A stretch of DNA of 64,000 bases from Chryseobacterium sp. 3008163 (GCF_003669035.1 NZ_CP033070.1:2604001-2668000), one strand, 5' to 3'. Numbered from the stretch's first letter, positions 44,517 to 54,251 are shown. Numbers and translations: made by a program. The notes: generated from the sequence alone by a model not told the origin.

Positions 44517-45926
44517 TTAAAGCGTTTTAGACTGACAAACAAAATCCGAAGTCGGCAATTTTTCTGTTTTTTTAATTCCGTTGAAACCACCTTCGATTTC
44601 GGTGAAATTTCTGATTCCGTGAGAGTTAAGGATGCTTGCTGCAATCATGCTTCTATAACCTCCAGCGCAATGCAAGAAGAAATGTTCAGAATCATCGATT
44701 GTAGAAACCCAATCGCTGATGTTGTCTAATGGCTTGCTGTAAGCATTGTCAATATGTTCAGCAGAATATTCTCCGATCTTTCTTACGTCGATGACTTTTG
44801 AATTTTCATTAAATTTTTCTGCAAATTCAATAGGAGAAATTCTTTTTACTTCATCAATTTCTTTAGTAGAATTTTTCCACGAGGTGAAACCACCTTTTAA
44901 ATATCCTAAAACATTATCAAAACCAACTCTGCTTAATCTCGTAATCACTTCCTCTTCGGTTCCTTCGTCTGCAACTAAAAGCAAAGGATGTTTTACATCA
45001 ACAATTAAACTTCCAACCCATGGTGCGAAATCTCCTTTCAAACCAATGTTAATAGAGTTTGGGATAAATCCTTTGTGGAATTCCCCGGCACCTCTTGTAT
45101 CTAAAATTAAAGCTCCGGTTTCTTCGGCAAAACTTTCAAAATCTTCTACAGAAATTGGGTTTAAGCCTTTTGTCATTACATCGTCAAGGCTGTCGTAACC
45201 ACCTTTGTTCATCGCAACATTCATCCCAAAATATTTCGGTGGAGCCGTCAGACCGTCAAGAACTTCTTTGATAAATGACTCTTTATCTGGTTGATTCAGA
45301 GCGTAATTGGTTTTTCTTTGATTTCCTAAAATATCCACAGTTTCTTTCTGCATATTTTTTCCGCAAGCTGATCCTGCACCATGAGCCGGATAAACCGTGA
45401 TGCTATCGTCCAAAGGCAAAATTTTACTGTGAAGACTTTCGTACAAAATTCCGGCGAGATCTTCCTGCGTCATGCTTCCTGCTTTTTGAGCAAGATCTGG
45501 ACGTCCTACATCACCTAAAAATAAAGTGTCACCTGTGAAAATTGCAGTTTCAACACCGTTTTCGTCAATCAGAAGGTAAGTTGTACTTTCCATGGTGTGA
45601 CCGGGAGTGTGAAGTGCTTTTATTTTGATATTTCCGATTTCGAAAATCTGATTGTCTTCAGCAATGATTGCGTCAAAATCTGGTTCTGCAGTCGGTCCGT
45701 AAACAATCGGTGCATCTGTTTTTTTACTTAAATCTAAATGTCCGGAAACAAAATCTGCATGAAAATGGGTTTCAAATATATATTTTAAGGTAACGTTGTC
45801 TTTTTCAAGGCGGTCAAGATAAGGTTTTACTTCTCTCAGCGGGTCTATAATTGCGGATTCATTTTCTGATACGATATAGTATGCGCCTTGTGCTAAACAG
45901 CCTGTATATATTTGTTCAATTTTCAT
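44517..45926 (-). CDS. MBL-fold / double rhodanese protein (persulfide dioxygenase-like)
   Basis: A 469-aa protein. The N-terminal metallo-beta-lactamase domain has THFHADFVSGH (His54, His56, Asp58, His63) and HTPGHTMEST as in ETHE1/Blh persulfide dioxygenases. Two rhodanese domains follow: the first (about 255-350, GALILDTRGAGEFHKGF) lacks an obvious catalytic Cys, while the second has HCAGGYRSMIA. It should oxidise glutathione or other low-molecular-weight persulfide to sulfite and pass sulfur on. It heads the operon with the rhodanese and thioredoxin genes. Confidence 0.9.
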   Translation of the reverse strand: MKIEQIYTGCLAQGAYYIVSENESAIIDPLREVKPYLDRLEKDNVTLKYIFETHFHADFVSGHLDLSKKTDAPIVYGPTAEPDFDAIIAEDNQIFEIGNIKIKALHTPGHTMESTTYLLIDENGVETAIFTGDTLFLGDVGRPDLAQKAGSMTQEDLAGILYESLHSKILPLDDSITVYPAHGAGSACGKNMQKETVDILGNQRKTNYALNQPDKESFIKEVLDGLTAPPKYFGMNVAMNKGGYDSLDDVMTKGLNPISVEDFESFAEETGALILDTRGAGEFHKGFIPNSINIGLKGDFAPWVGSLIVDVKHPLLLVADEGTEEEVITRLSRVGFDNVLGYLKGGFTSWKNSTKEIDEVKRISPIEFAEKFNENSKVIDVRKIGEYSAEHIDNAYSKPLDNISDWVSTIDDSEHFFLHCAGGYRSMIAASILNSHGIRNFTEIEGGFNGIKKTEKLPTSDFVCQSKTL

Positions 45927-46110
45927 TGAGTCTTATTTAAATATTATGATTATACAAAGTAATGAATTAATTATAAAGAAATGATAATTCTGATTGATAG
46001 TTTCTTTCAATATTACAATTTTCATATTTTCAATCTATGTGAAAGGGATTAAATATCAGACAGAAACAATATTTGAGAAGTGGATAAAATAGGTAGACTG
46101 TTTTATATCA

Positions 46111-46138
46111 TATTCAACAATATTCAACAATATTCAAT
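46111..46138. repeat. 10-bp tandem repeat
   Basis: ATATTCAACA is repeated about 2.8 times in the 297-bp space before the HerA-like gene. The rest of that space is A/T-rich with no gene or clear promoter. Confidence 0.7.
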
Positions 46139-46223
46139 TTTAATTTAGTTTACTAAGAAATTCACAAAATTGAAACTCGAGATTTTATAAAAATAATTAC
46201 CTTTAAGAGTTAAAAAATATCAA

Positions 46224-47750
46224 ATGGCAGACAAAACAAAATTTATTGACGAACTTTCGACAAGATATACTCCTAAAGGAGAACATATAATTCTGGGAAA
46301 AGGAATGCTGGAAGGAGATGTTGTCACAGAGGTCAACGTTACTATTCCTTTAAAAACCATTAACCGTCATGGTCTGATTGCCGGAGCCACCGGAACAGGA
46401 AAAACAAAAACACTTCAGGTTTTCGCTGAGCAGCTTTCTCATGCGGGAATTCCGTCTTTGGTTTTAGATATTAAAGGTGATTTTTCAGGAATTGCTGAGT
46501 CCGGACAAATGAATTCTATTATTGAGGAGCGATATGCAAAAACTCAACTTCCTTACAATCCACAGGCTTTTCCGGTTGAATTGATGAGTATTTCGGGTGG
46601 AAAAGGTGTGAAATTGCGTGCAACCGTTACAGAATTTGGTCCTGTTTTATTAAGTAAAATTTTAGAACTCAATGATACGCAGCAAAGTATCATGTCTATT
46701 GTTTTCAAATACTGCGACGACAAAGGTTTGCCTTTAATTAATTTAAATGATTTAAAGAAAGTCCTGCAATATGTGACGGATAACCCTCAAGGTAAAGCTG
46801 AATTATCAGCCAATTACGGATCGATCGCATCCGCTTCTTTGGGAACTATTTTAAGATCAATCGTTGCATTAGAACAACAAGGTGCTACAGATTTCTTTGG
46901 AGAGTTAAGTTTTGATGTTCACGATTTGCTTGAAACGAGAGATGGGAAAGGTGTTGTCAATATTTTAAGAGTTGCTGATATTCAGAATAAACCGCAGCTG
47001 TTTTCAACATTTATGCTTTCGCTTTTTGCTGAAATTTACATGACGTTTCCGGAAGAAGGCGACAGCGGAAAACCAAAATTGGTTCTTTTCATCGATGAAG
47101 CACACTTAATCTTTGACGAAGCTTCAAAAGCTTTGGCTTCTCAGATCGAAACAATGGTAAAATTGATTCGTTCGAAAGGAGTTGGGATTTATTTCATTAC
47201 TCAAATTCCTGGTGACGTTCCAGAAAATGTGCTTTCTCAATTAGGTTTAAAAATCCAGCATGCGCTGAGAGGTTTTACCGCAAAAGATAAAAAAGAAATT
47301 TCTAAAGCCGTAGAAAATTATCCTACAACCGAGTTTTACAACGCTTCTGAGTTAATTCAGAATTTAGGAATTGGAGAAGCCTTTATCACTGCTTTGGACG
47401 AAAAAGGAATTCCAACGCCCTTGGTTCATACTTATTTAATTTCTCCAGAATCCAGAATGGATGTTTTGAATGATTCAGAAGTTTCAGAATTAATTTCAAA
47501 GTCTGCATTGGTTTCAAAATACGAAAAACCAGTTGACAGTGAGTCTGCGTACGAGATTTTAGTTAATAGGATGGAACAAGCGGTAGAAAATTCAGCTCCT
47601 ACACAAAAAACTAAACCAGTAAAAGAAGAACCGGGAATGTTTGAGCAGGTTCTAAAAAGCAGAGCCGGTAGAACTTTTGCCAATACTTTGATGCGAGAAG
47701 GTGCAAAAGCGATTTTGGGAATGTTCGGTTTAGGCGGAAGAAAAAGATAG
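46224..47750 (+). CDS. HerA-like ATPase (DUF853 / YjgR type)
   Basis: A 508-aa cytosolic P-loop ATPase. Walker A is AGATGTGKTKTLQ, Walker B is LVLFIDEAHLIFDEA, and a sensor-like FITQIPGDVPENVLSQLG follows, as in YjgR-type HerA/VirB4-like proteins. The N-terminal HAS-barrel is short (IILGKGMLEGDVVTEVNV). The C-terminal tail after residue 440 is low complexity. The function is unknown. No NurA nuclease is adjacent, which argues against the archaeal HerA-NurA system. Confidence 0.86.
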   Translation: MADKTKFIDELSTRYTPKGEHIILGKGMLEGDVVTEVNVTIPLKTINRHGLIAGATGTGKTKTLQVFAEQLSHAGIPSLVLDIKGDFSGIAESGQMNSIIEERYAKTQLPYNPQAFPVELMSISGGKGVKLRATVTEFGPVLLSKILELNDTQQSIMSIVFKYCDDKGLPLINLNDLKKVLQYVTDNPQGKAELSANYGSIASASLGTILRSIVALEQQGATDFFGELSFDVHDLLETRDGKGVVNILRVADIQNKPQLFSTFMLSLFAEIYMTFPEEGDSGKPKLVLFIDEAHLIFDEASKALASQIETMVKLIRSKGVGIYFITQIPGDVPENVLSQLGLKIQHALRGFTAKDKKEISKAVENYPTTEFYNASELIQNLGIGEAFITALDEKGIPTPLVHTYLISPESRMDVLNDSEVSELISKSALVSKYEKPVDSESAYEILVNRMEQAVENSAPTQKTKPVKEEPGMFEQVLKSRAGRTFANTLMREGAKAILGMFGLGGRKR

Positions 47751-47763
47751 ACGTCTATCTTTT
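47742..47763 (+). terminator. Terminator overlapping the HerA-like stop codon
   Basis: AAAAGATAGAC and GTCTATCTTTT form an 11-bp perfect palindrome, containing the TAG stop and ending in T's. Confidence 0.65.
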
Positions 47764-47864
47764 GCAGTTTTTAACGTATTTTGATTATTTTAGCAGAATT
47801 CCATAGGTGCTGAGATTTTTAGGGTTCAGTTTTTGATAGAAATTCTAAGTTAGATAAGAAATAA

Positions 47865-49086
47865 ATGTATTCGATTATAGATATAGAAAGCAATGGTGCA
47901 GGGTTCAGGAAAGAATGCATTATCGATATCGCCATTTTTAGATATGATGGTCATAAAATTGTCGACCAATTTATTTCGCTTGTCAATCCTGAAAGTGATA
48001 TTACTCCCTTTGTTCAGAAATTGACCAATATCAGTCCGAAAATGGTAAAAACCGCTCCGAAATTTCATGAATTGGCAAAAAGAGTCGTTGAAATTACAGA
48101 AGGCACAACTTTAGTAGGACACAACATCGATTTCGATTATAGAATGCTTCGCCAATCGTTTCAACGCCTTGGTTATGATTTTAAAATCAATACTTTAGAT
48201 ACAATTCCTTTAGCAAAAAAACTAATTCCTGATGAGGTAAGTTATTCATTGGGGAAATTGGTAAGATCGCTAGGAATTCCTTTAGTCAATGCACATCGTG
48301 CAGAAGGTGACGCAAGAGCAACTTTAGAATTGTTTAAATTGTTGGTTTCAAAAGATACCGAAAACGAGATTATTCAGGAGCAGCACGAAGAGACGAATGC
48401 TAAGACTTATATCAACAAAATCAAATTGTTAACTCAAGATTTGCCGAGCGAAAAAGGTTTTGTTTATTTCCAGAATGAATCTGGGAAGATTATTCTTTCC
48501 GAGTATGTTCAGGATATCAATAAGTTTTCAAAAAAGCTTTTCAATTCTAAATCGAAAAAATTTGAAGAAATTCAGCGTGATGTTGAGCAAATCAATTTTG
48601 AATTGACAGGAACTGATATCATTGCCAAGCTGATTTTAAATTCAAAAAATATCAAAAGAGAGAGTCTTTGCCTTTTGGTTTGTATTTTAGAAACAATAAA
48701 TATGTTGCTGAAAAAAATACATTGAATAAAACTGAAAAGCCGATTCTGAAGTTTAAAGCTTTTACTCAAGGATCTAAAGCGGTTCAGTTTATCAGTAAAA
48801 TCGATGAATATAAAGATGTTGAAGCTTTTAAAAGAAAATTGATTTCAGAAAAAGAAACGAACTTTGGTTGGGGAGTGGTAGAAAATTAGGTGAAAAATTA
48901 TTTTTAATCATAGAAAACGGAAAAGCAGTTTCTTATGGTTTCTATGAATTATTTACCCAAATTCAGACTTTAAGTAAAATCTCAAAATTAAAAATCGATT
49001 TGCCTTTGCCAGCATCTGATCTTACCAATGATTTACAATTGGCTTTGCTGAAAGGTGATTTTGAGACTTTGCCATTACCGAAATAA
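47865..49086 (+). CDS. DnaQ-like 3'-5' exonuclease, two frame breaks as written
   Basis: Three overlapping frames join into a protein of about 407 aa. The N-terminal 170 residues are a DEDDh exonuclease: IIDIESNGAG (Asp, Glu), LVGHNIDFDYRML (Asp) and AHRAEGDARAT (His, Asp). The C-terminal part (from about 185) resembles the UvrC-like extension seen in flavobacterial epsilon-type exonucleases, with LPFGLYFRNNKYVAEKNT. Frame changes lie at the A6 run 48644-48649 and near TTGGGG at 48868-48873; each is repaired by one added base, giving SKKYQKRESLPFG and NFGLGSGRKLGEKLF. It may act as proofreading or repair nuclease. Confidence 0.8.
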
Positions 49087-49161
49087 GAGAACATTTTACA
49101 ATCAGATGTATTTTTATTAAGAAGAAAATCCATTTCAAATTCAATTTCTCAAAATAAATAG

Positions 49162-49169
49162 TATTTTTG
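49162..49169 (+). promoter_or_regulatory. -7 promoter element of the lysA leader
   Basis: TATTTTTG fits TAnnTTTG and lies 20 nt before the ATG of a 23-codon ORF. Transcription from here would cross the short ORF and the hairpin before lysA. Confidence 0.6.
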
Positions 49170-49189
49170 CAAAAGAATAAAAATAAGCA

Positions 49190-49261
49190 ATGCAAAATTT
49201 TAAACAAAAACAAACCGGAAAAAAGGGAGCTGTAAAGTTTTCAAAGGTTTGGAATACCTAA
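49190..49261 (+). CDS. Putative Lys-rich leader peptide upstream of lysA
   Basis: A 23-codon ORF, MQNFKQKQTGKKGAVKF followed by SKVWNT, with 6 Lys in 23 residues. Its stop codon (49259-49261) abuts AAAAGAGT, which can pair with ACTCTTTT inside the following terminator. That is the layout of a translation-controlled attenuator for a lysine biosynthesis gene. The Lys codons are scattered rather than in a run, so control by lysyl-tRNA is an inference. Confidence 0.45.
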   Translation: MQNFKQKQTGKKGAVKFSKVWNT

Positions 49262-49326
49262 AAGAGTTGTGTTGCATAAAAAATAATTATTGTGGCAGAC
49301 TCTTTTCGAAGAATCTGCCTTTTTTT
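49260..49326 (+). terminator. lysA: Attenuator-like terminator/antiterminator before lysA
   Basis: Terminator: GGCAGA (49294-49299) and TCTGCC (49314-49319), with an inner TCTT/AAGA stem and a TTCG tetraloop, then seven T's. Alternative helix: AAAAGAGT (49260-49267) with ACTCTTTT (49299-49306), which overlaps and would open the terminator. lysA starts 17 nt after the T run. Confidence 0.6.
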
Positions 49327-49342
49327 ATGTAAAATTTAGAAT

Positions 49343-50541
49343 ATGAATCCAAAAGAATTATTAAAGATTGCCCAAGAATTTGGCACACCAGTGTATGTTT
49401 ACGATGCTGAATCGATCAAAACTCAATACGAGAAACTTACATCTTCTTTTTAAAACACACCAAGTTCTTTTATGCTGCAAAGGCTTTAACGAACATCAAT
49501 ATTTTAAAATACATAAAGAACCTCGGCGCTTCTTTGGATTGCGTTTCGATTAGTGAAGTGAAATTAGGTTTAAAAGCCGGTTTTACTAAAGAAAAAATAC
49601 TATTTACTCCCAATTGTGTTGACTTAGCTGAAATAGAAGAAGCAATGATGCACGGTGTTCATATTAACATCGATAATATCTCAATTCTTGAGCAATTCGG
49701 GAACAAATACGGAAATACATATCCTATTTTTGTAAGAATCAATCCACATATTTATGCTGGCGGAAACCATAAAATTTCCACAGGACATATCGATTCAAAA
49801 TTTGGAATTTCTATTCACCAAATGCGTCACATTGAAAGAGTGATGAAAAGTACCAATCTTAATGTTGAAGGGCTTCACATGCATACAGGAAGCGAAATTA
49901 AAGATCCTGAAGTATTTTTGCAGGCTCTTGAAATTATGCTTGAATTATCTGAACATTTCCCGAATTTGAAATATCTGGATATGGGAAGCGGTTTCAAAAT
50001 TCCTTATCAGGAAAGCGATATGGAAACTGATGTGAAAGCTTTAGGTAAAAAAGTTGAAAAAGCTATCTCAGATTTTTCTAAGGAGACCGGTAAGAAATTT
50101 GAACTTTGGTTTGAACCAGGGAAATTTCTTGTTGGAAAATGTGGATATTTATTGGTAAAAGCGAATGTCATCAAGCAAACAACAGCTACGGTTTTTGTAG
50201 GAGTTAATTCAGGATTCAATCATTTGATCCGTCCGATGTTCTACGATTCTTACCATACCATTGAAAATTTGTCAAACCCAAAAGGTGCAGAAAGAATTTA
50301 TACTGTTGTAGGAAATATTTGTGAAACAGATACTTTCGCTTGGGACAGAAAACTGAATGAAGTAAGAGAAGGCGATGTTTTGGCTTTCCACACGGCGGGT
50401 GCTTACGGTTTTGAGATGAGTACAAATTTCAATTCAAGATTAAAACCTGCTGAAGTTCTTTTCTTAGACGGAAAGGCACATTTGATCAGAAAAAGAGACG
50501 AATTTGAAGATCTTTTGAGGAATCAGATTGAAGTTTTGTAA
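49343..50541 (+). CDS. lysA: Diaminopimelate decarboxylase, one frame break as written
   Basis: The last step of lysine synthesis, meso-diaminopimelate to lysine. Restoring one base in the T5 run at 49447-49451 gives 399 aa from the ATG at 49343: FGTPVYVYDAESIK, then KHTKFFYAAKALTN with PLP Lys47, GASLDCVSISEV, SKFGISI, GLHMHTGSEI, a Gly-rich phosphate loop (DMGSGFKIPY), FEPGKFLV, the CETDTFAWDR active-site Cys of the partner subunit, and GAYGFEMSTNFNSR. As written, only 36 codons precede a stop. Confidence 0.92.
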
Positions 50542-50585
50542 ATTTCACTAAAAGGTGTATCTTTAAAATACCGAAAAATTACATC

Positions 50586-51032
50586 ATGAAAAAATTACTT
50601 TCAGTTTTGGCTATTGCTGTTTTTACATTTTCTTTTTCTCAAACCAACGTCAGCGTAAAGTCTGATAAACAACAATTGGAAAAAGTGTATAACGGAGGTC
50701 AGGCAAAATTCAATAAAGATTTGCAAAATAATTTAGGACATACTGCAAATGTTTTTCAGGCGCTTGGAGATTTTAAATTAAATTTCAGTATTGATAAAGA
50801 CGGAAAAATTTCTGATATCAAACTTTTCCCGCAACTCTTTGATCAGGCATTTGAAAGAGAAGTGAAAAGAGATGTATTGCGAATGAAAAAACATTTTGCC
50901 AATAATACCAATCAGAAAATTTCTGTTGCTCTGAATTTTTCCAGAGACTACATAGATTCCGGAAATAATGGTGCTCTATTGACGAATGACAATTACGCAA
51001 CGTCTCAACAAAGCTTTTGCTCTACAAAATAA
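50586..51032 (+). CDS. Secreted TonB-CTD-like small protein
   Basis: A 148-aa protein with a signal peptide ending SFSQ. The remainder has the fold pattern of TonB C-terminal-like domains: FKLNFSIDKDGKISDIKLFPQ, then a helix and KISVALNFSRD. There is no proline-rich spanner or membrane helix, so it is not a TonB itself. Related proteins lie at 54327, 54825 and 55219. The function is unknown. A terminator follows. Confidence 0.65.
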   Translation: MKKLLSVLAIAVFTFSFSQTNVSVKSDKQQLEKVYNGGQAKFNKDLQNNLGHTANVFQALGDFKLNFSIDKDGKISDIKLFPQLFDQAFEREVKRDVLRMKKHFANNTNQKISVALNFSRDYIDSGNNGALLTNDNYATSQQSFCSTK

Positions 51033-51051
51033 CTTAAATTAAATAAAAATC

Positions 51052-51082
51052 ATACTCCGCAAGACATTGCGGAGTATTTTTT
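51052..51082 (+). terminator. Intrinsic terminator
   Basis: ATACTCCGCAA and TTGCGGAGTAT form an 11-bp perfect stem with a 4-nt loop, followed by T's, 19 nt after the preceding gene. Confidence 0.88.
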
Positions 51083-51247
51083 GCTCTATACGGAAAATAA
51101 GATGTTGAATAAATTTTGATCAATGCTTCTTTAAGAATCTTTTATTAACTAAATTTGATTGTTCGTTTATCATTCGAAATCATGAATAATCAATTGATTT
51201 CAGATTCTATTTTCTAAATAGAAATTAATCTAAAAAAATAGTAAATT

Positions 51248-52981
51248 ATGGCTAAAAATATTGCAGAGCAAATTGTAGAAATGCTCGAAAATGCCAATGT
51301 CAAAAGAATATACGCAGTAACTGGCGACAGTCTCAATCATTTAAATATCGCTGTGAAAAAAAGCAGCATCGAGTGGATTCATGTAAGGCACGAAGAAGTT
51401 GGAGCTTACGCTGCCGCCGCAGAAGCGGAACTGGATGGTTTTGCTGTATGCGCAGGAAGTTGCGGTCCCGGTCACGTCCATTTGATCAATGGAGTTTACG
51501 AAGCCCACAGATCGCATGTTCCGATGTTGGTAATTGCGTCAACGATTCCAAGCAATGAGATGGGAATGGATTATTTTCAAGAAACCAATACCATAAAATT
51601 ATTTGATGATTGCAGTTATTATAATCAAATGATTACAAGACCGGAACAGGTTCAAAGAACTTTGCAGACAGCAATTCAGCATGCTATTTCTAAAAAAGGT
51701 GTTGCGGTAATCGGACTTCCCGGTGATGTTTCTGAGCTAGATGCTGAAGAAGCGACAACTTCTAATCAGATTTTCAGAACAAATCCTGTGATTCGTCCTT
51801 CAGATGAAGAATTAAATCACTTGGCAAATTTGATTAATGAAAGTAAAAAAGTTACTATCTATTGTGGAATAGGTGCCGAAAAATCGAATGTTGAGGTTGT
51901 AGAATTAGCTAAATTTTTAAAAGCTCCTGTTGGATATTCTTTCAGAGGTAAAATGGCCATTCAGCCGAATAATCCGAATGAAGTAGGATTGACCGGACTT
52001 TTAGGATTGCCTTCAGCTTATCATGCGATGCACGAAGCTGATCTTGTTTTACTGTTGGGTACAGATTTTCCTTATGAGAGATTTATGCCTGTAAAGAATA
52101 AAATCGTTCAGATTGACGAAAGTCCGGAAAGACTAGGAAGGAGAGCAAAATTAGAATTAGGTCTTACTGGCGATGTGAAAGAAACCATTAAAGCCTTACT
52201 ACCTTTATTAAAAGAAAAGACAGATGTTAACTTCTTGAATCAACAATTGGAATTTTACGAAAAAGTAAAAGAACACCAGTTGACTTATGTAAAAGAGTTC
52301 GGAAAAGAAGACGCTATTCAGCCAGAATATGTTGCACATACTTTAGATCAGATTGCGAAAAATGATGCAATTTTCACCGTTGATACAGGAATGTGCTGTG
52401 TTTGGGGAGCAAGATTTATTACAGGAACAGGCGAGCGTAAAATGTTGGGTTCTTTCAATCACGGATCGATGGCGAATGCAATGCCGATGGCAATCGGAGC
52501 TTCTTTGGCATATCCCGGAAGACAAGTGATTGCGATGTGTGGCGACGGCGGTTTGTCAATGCTTTTAGGCGATATGGCAACTATTTTTCAATATAAGCTT
52601 CCAATCAAACTGATTGTTTTCAACAACCGAAGTCTCGGTATGGTAAAACTGGAAATGGAAGTCGGCGGAATGCCGGATAACGAAACCGATATGATTAATC
52701 CGGATTTTGCGATGATTGCACAGGCGATGGGTTATCCCGGGAAAAATGTTCACAAACCGGAAGAAGTTGCAGGTGCGATTACCGAGTGTTTAAATCATGA
52801 CGGACCTTATCTTCTCAATATTTTCACGAATCCAAACGCTCTGGCGTTGCCTCCGAAAATTGAGTTTGAGCAGGTAATTGGAATGACAAAATCTATGGCG
52901 CAGCTGATGTTGGGAGGTAAAATGGAGGAAGCTCTAGACACTGTAAAGAGTAATTATAAACATATCAAGGAGTTATTGTAA
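51248..52981 (+). CDS. poxB: Pyruvate oxidase / pyruvate:quinone dehydrogenase
   Basis: A 577-aa ThDP- and FAD-dependent enzyme. Order: PYR domain (IYAVTGDSLNHLNIAV, the cofactor Glu in WIHVRHEEVGAYAAAA), a middle FAD-binding domain (GLTGLLGLPSAYHAM, LLLGTDFPYERFMP) and the PP domain (CGDGGLSMLLGDMATIFQY, VFNNRSLGMVKLE). These are closest to PoxB-type pyruvate oxidases. It decarboxylates pyruvate to acetate, passing electrons to quinone or oxygen. It overlaps the MFS gene start by one base. Confidence 0.88.
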   Translation: MAKNIAEQIVEMLENANVKRIYAVTGDSLNHLNIAVKKSSIEWIHVRHEEVGAYAAAAEAELDGFAVCAGSCGPGHVHLINGVYEAHRSHVPMLVIASTIPSNEMGMDYFQETNTIKLFDDCSYYNQMITRPEQVQRTLQTAIQHAISKKGVAVIGLPGDVSELDAEEATTSNQIFRTNPVIRPSDEELNHLANLINESKKVTIYCGIGAEKSNVEVVELAKFLKAPVGYSFRGKMAIQPNNPNEVGLTGLLGLPSAYHAMHEADLVLLLGTDFPYERFMPVKNKIVQIDESPERLGRRAKLELGLTGDVKETIKALLPLLKEKTDVNFLNQQLEFYEKVKEHQLTYVKEFGKEDAIQPEYVAHTLDQIAKNDAIFTVDTGMCCVWGARFITGTGERKMLGSFNHGSMANAMPMAIGASLAYPGRQVIAMCGDGGLSMLLGDMATIFQYKLPIKLIVFNNRSLGMVKLEMEVGGMPDNETDMINPDFAMIAQAMGYPGKNVHKPEEVAGAITECLNHDGPYLLNIFTNPNALALPPKIEFEQVIGMTKSMAQLMLGGKMEEALDTVKSNYKHIKELL

Positions 52982-54225
52982 TGAGTAGTACTTTGAAAAA
53001 ATTCTATGTCATTGCATGGGTATTTGGTCTTATATTTTATTTTTTAGATTACGTGATCAGAGCGGCTCCGGCAGTAATGATTCCTGAATTGGTCAATAAT
53101 TTTAAAACGACCGAACTGAAACTGATCAGCATGGTGGGTACTTATTATTACACCTATTCTACCTGTAGTTTGATTGCCGGAATTGCTTTAGATAAATTTG
53201 GCGGAAAAAGATCTCTTTTTGCAGGTTGTCTGATATTGGGAATAGGCTGTTTGTTATTTTTAATTTCAAGCCAGACCGCCGGAATTACCGGAAGATTATT
53301 ACAAGGTGCTGGTTGTGCTTTTGCTTTTCCGGGCTGCGTTTATCTTGCCAGTAAAGGCTTTTCGTCAAAATCTTTGGCAACAGCCATCGGAGCAACACAA
53401 TGCATCGGAATGTTGGGTGGAACTGCGGGGCAATTTTTAGTAGGACCATGGGTGGAAGAAGGAATTAATATCAATAGTTTTTGGCTTTGGTCTGGAATTA
53501 TCACCATTATTACAGCTGTTTTGCTCTACTTTTTTACTCCTAAAGATGATCAGTCTGATGAGCCGGAAGAAAAACCACATCAATCTGTTGGCTACTTAGA
53601 AACTTATAAAGTCGTTTTTAAAAATCCTCAATCTTGGTTATGCGGAATTATTTCAGGATTACTTTTTGCACCAACTACAATTTTTGCAATGACCTGGGCG
53701 GTCGCATTTTTCGAAAAAGATAAGCAGTTTCTTTTCCGTGAAGCAACGATTACTAGTGCAATGGTCGCTTTCGGTTGGGCTTTTGGTTGTCCGTTATTAG
53801 GATTTATTACGGATAAAATAGGTCGGAGAAAACCTGTTTTAATTGGTGGTGCATTATTGATGATTCTAAGTTTTCTTCAAATGATTTACCTTCCGGATTT
53901 GTATGCTGCAAAAATCAGTATGTTTATTTTTGGAGTAGGTTCGGGTGCGGCGATGATTCCGTATTCTGTGATTAAAGAAACCAATCCTGATTATGTAAAA
54001 GGTAGTGCAACGGGAGCAATCAACTTTATTACTTTCGGCGTTACCACTTTGCTAAGCCCGGTTTTCAGCCGATGGTTTGGGAAAAGTTTAGATACTTCAG
54101 CAGGAAATTTACATTTTGAGCATTCCGTTTTATTTTGGATTTCCGGAATTGTTTTGGCGATTTTAATTTCATTTTTACTGAAAGAAACCGGAAGCAAAGT
54201 CAAAAATCAAACGATAGCTGTTTAA
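52981..54225 (+). CDS. MFS transporter
   Basis: A 414-aa 12-helix transporter. The loop 2-3 motif is present (GIALDKFGGKRSLFAG) and repeated in the second half (LGFITDKIGRRKPVLIGG). Its coupling to poxB by a TAATG overlap suggests transport of an organic acid such as pyruvate or acetate, but the substrate cannot be read from sequence. Confidence 0.88.
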   Translation: MSSTLKKFYVIAWVFGLIFYFLDYVIRAAPAVMIPELVNNFKTTELKLISMVGTYYYTYSTCSLIAGIALDKFGGKRSLFAGCLILGIGCLLFLISSQTAGITGRLLQGAGCAFAFPGCVYLASKGFSSKSLATAIGATQCIGMLGGTAGQFLVGPWVEEGININSFWLWSGIITIITAVLLYFFTPKDDQSDEPEEKPHQSVGYLETYKVVFKNPQSWLCGIISGLLFAPTTIFAMTWAVAFFEKDKQFLFREATITSAMVAFGWAFGCPLLGFITDKIGRRKPVLIGGALLMILSFLQMIYLPDLYAAKISMFIFGVGSGAAMIPYSVIKETNPDYVKGSATGAINFITFGVTTLLSPVFSRWFGKSLDTSAGNLHFEHSVLFWISGIVLAILISFLLKETGSKVKNQTIAV

Positions 54226-54251
54226 GTAATTTAAATACGACAATATTAATT

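Noticed and set aside
46111..46138. CRISPR array or iteron origin
   Set aside because: Only 2.8 copies of a 10-bp A/T-rich unit, no spacers, and no cas or rep gene nearby.
46224..47750. HerA-based anti-phage defence system (e.g. HerA-SIR2, HerA-DUF4297)
   Set aside because: The neighbour is an unrelated exonuclease gene with its own spacing and a terminator between; the protein is the housekeeping YjgR type.
49190..49326. Frameshifted longer gene upstream of lysA
   Set aside because: An alternative frame runs through the terminator hairpin into Cys-rich sequence with no family resemblance; a leader ORF fits better.
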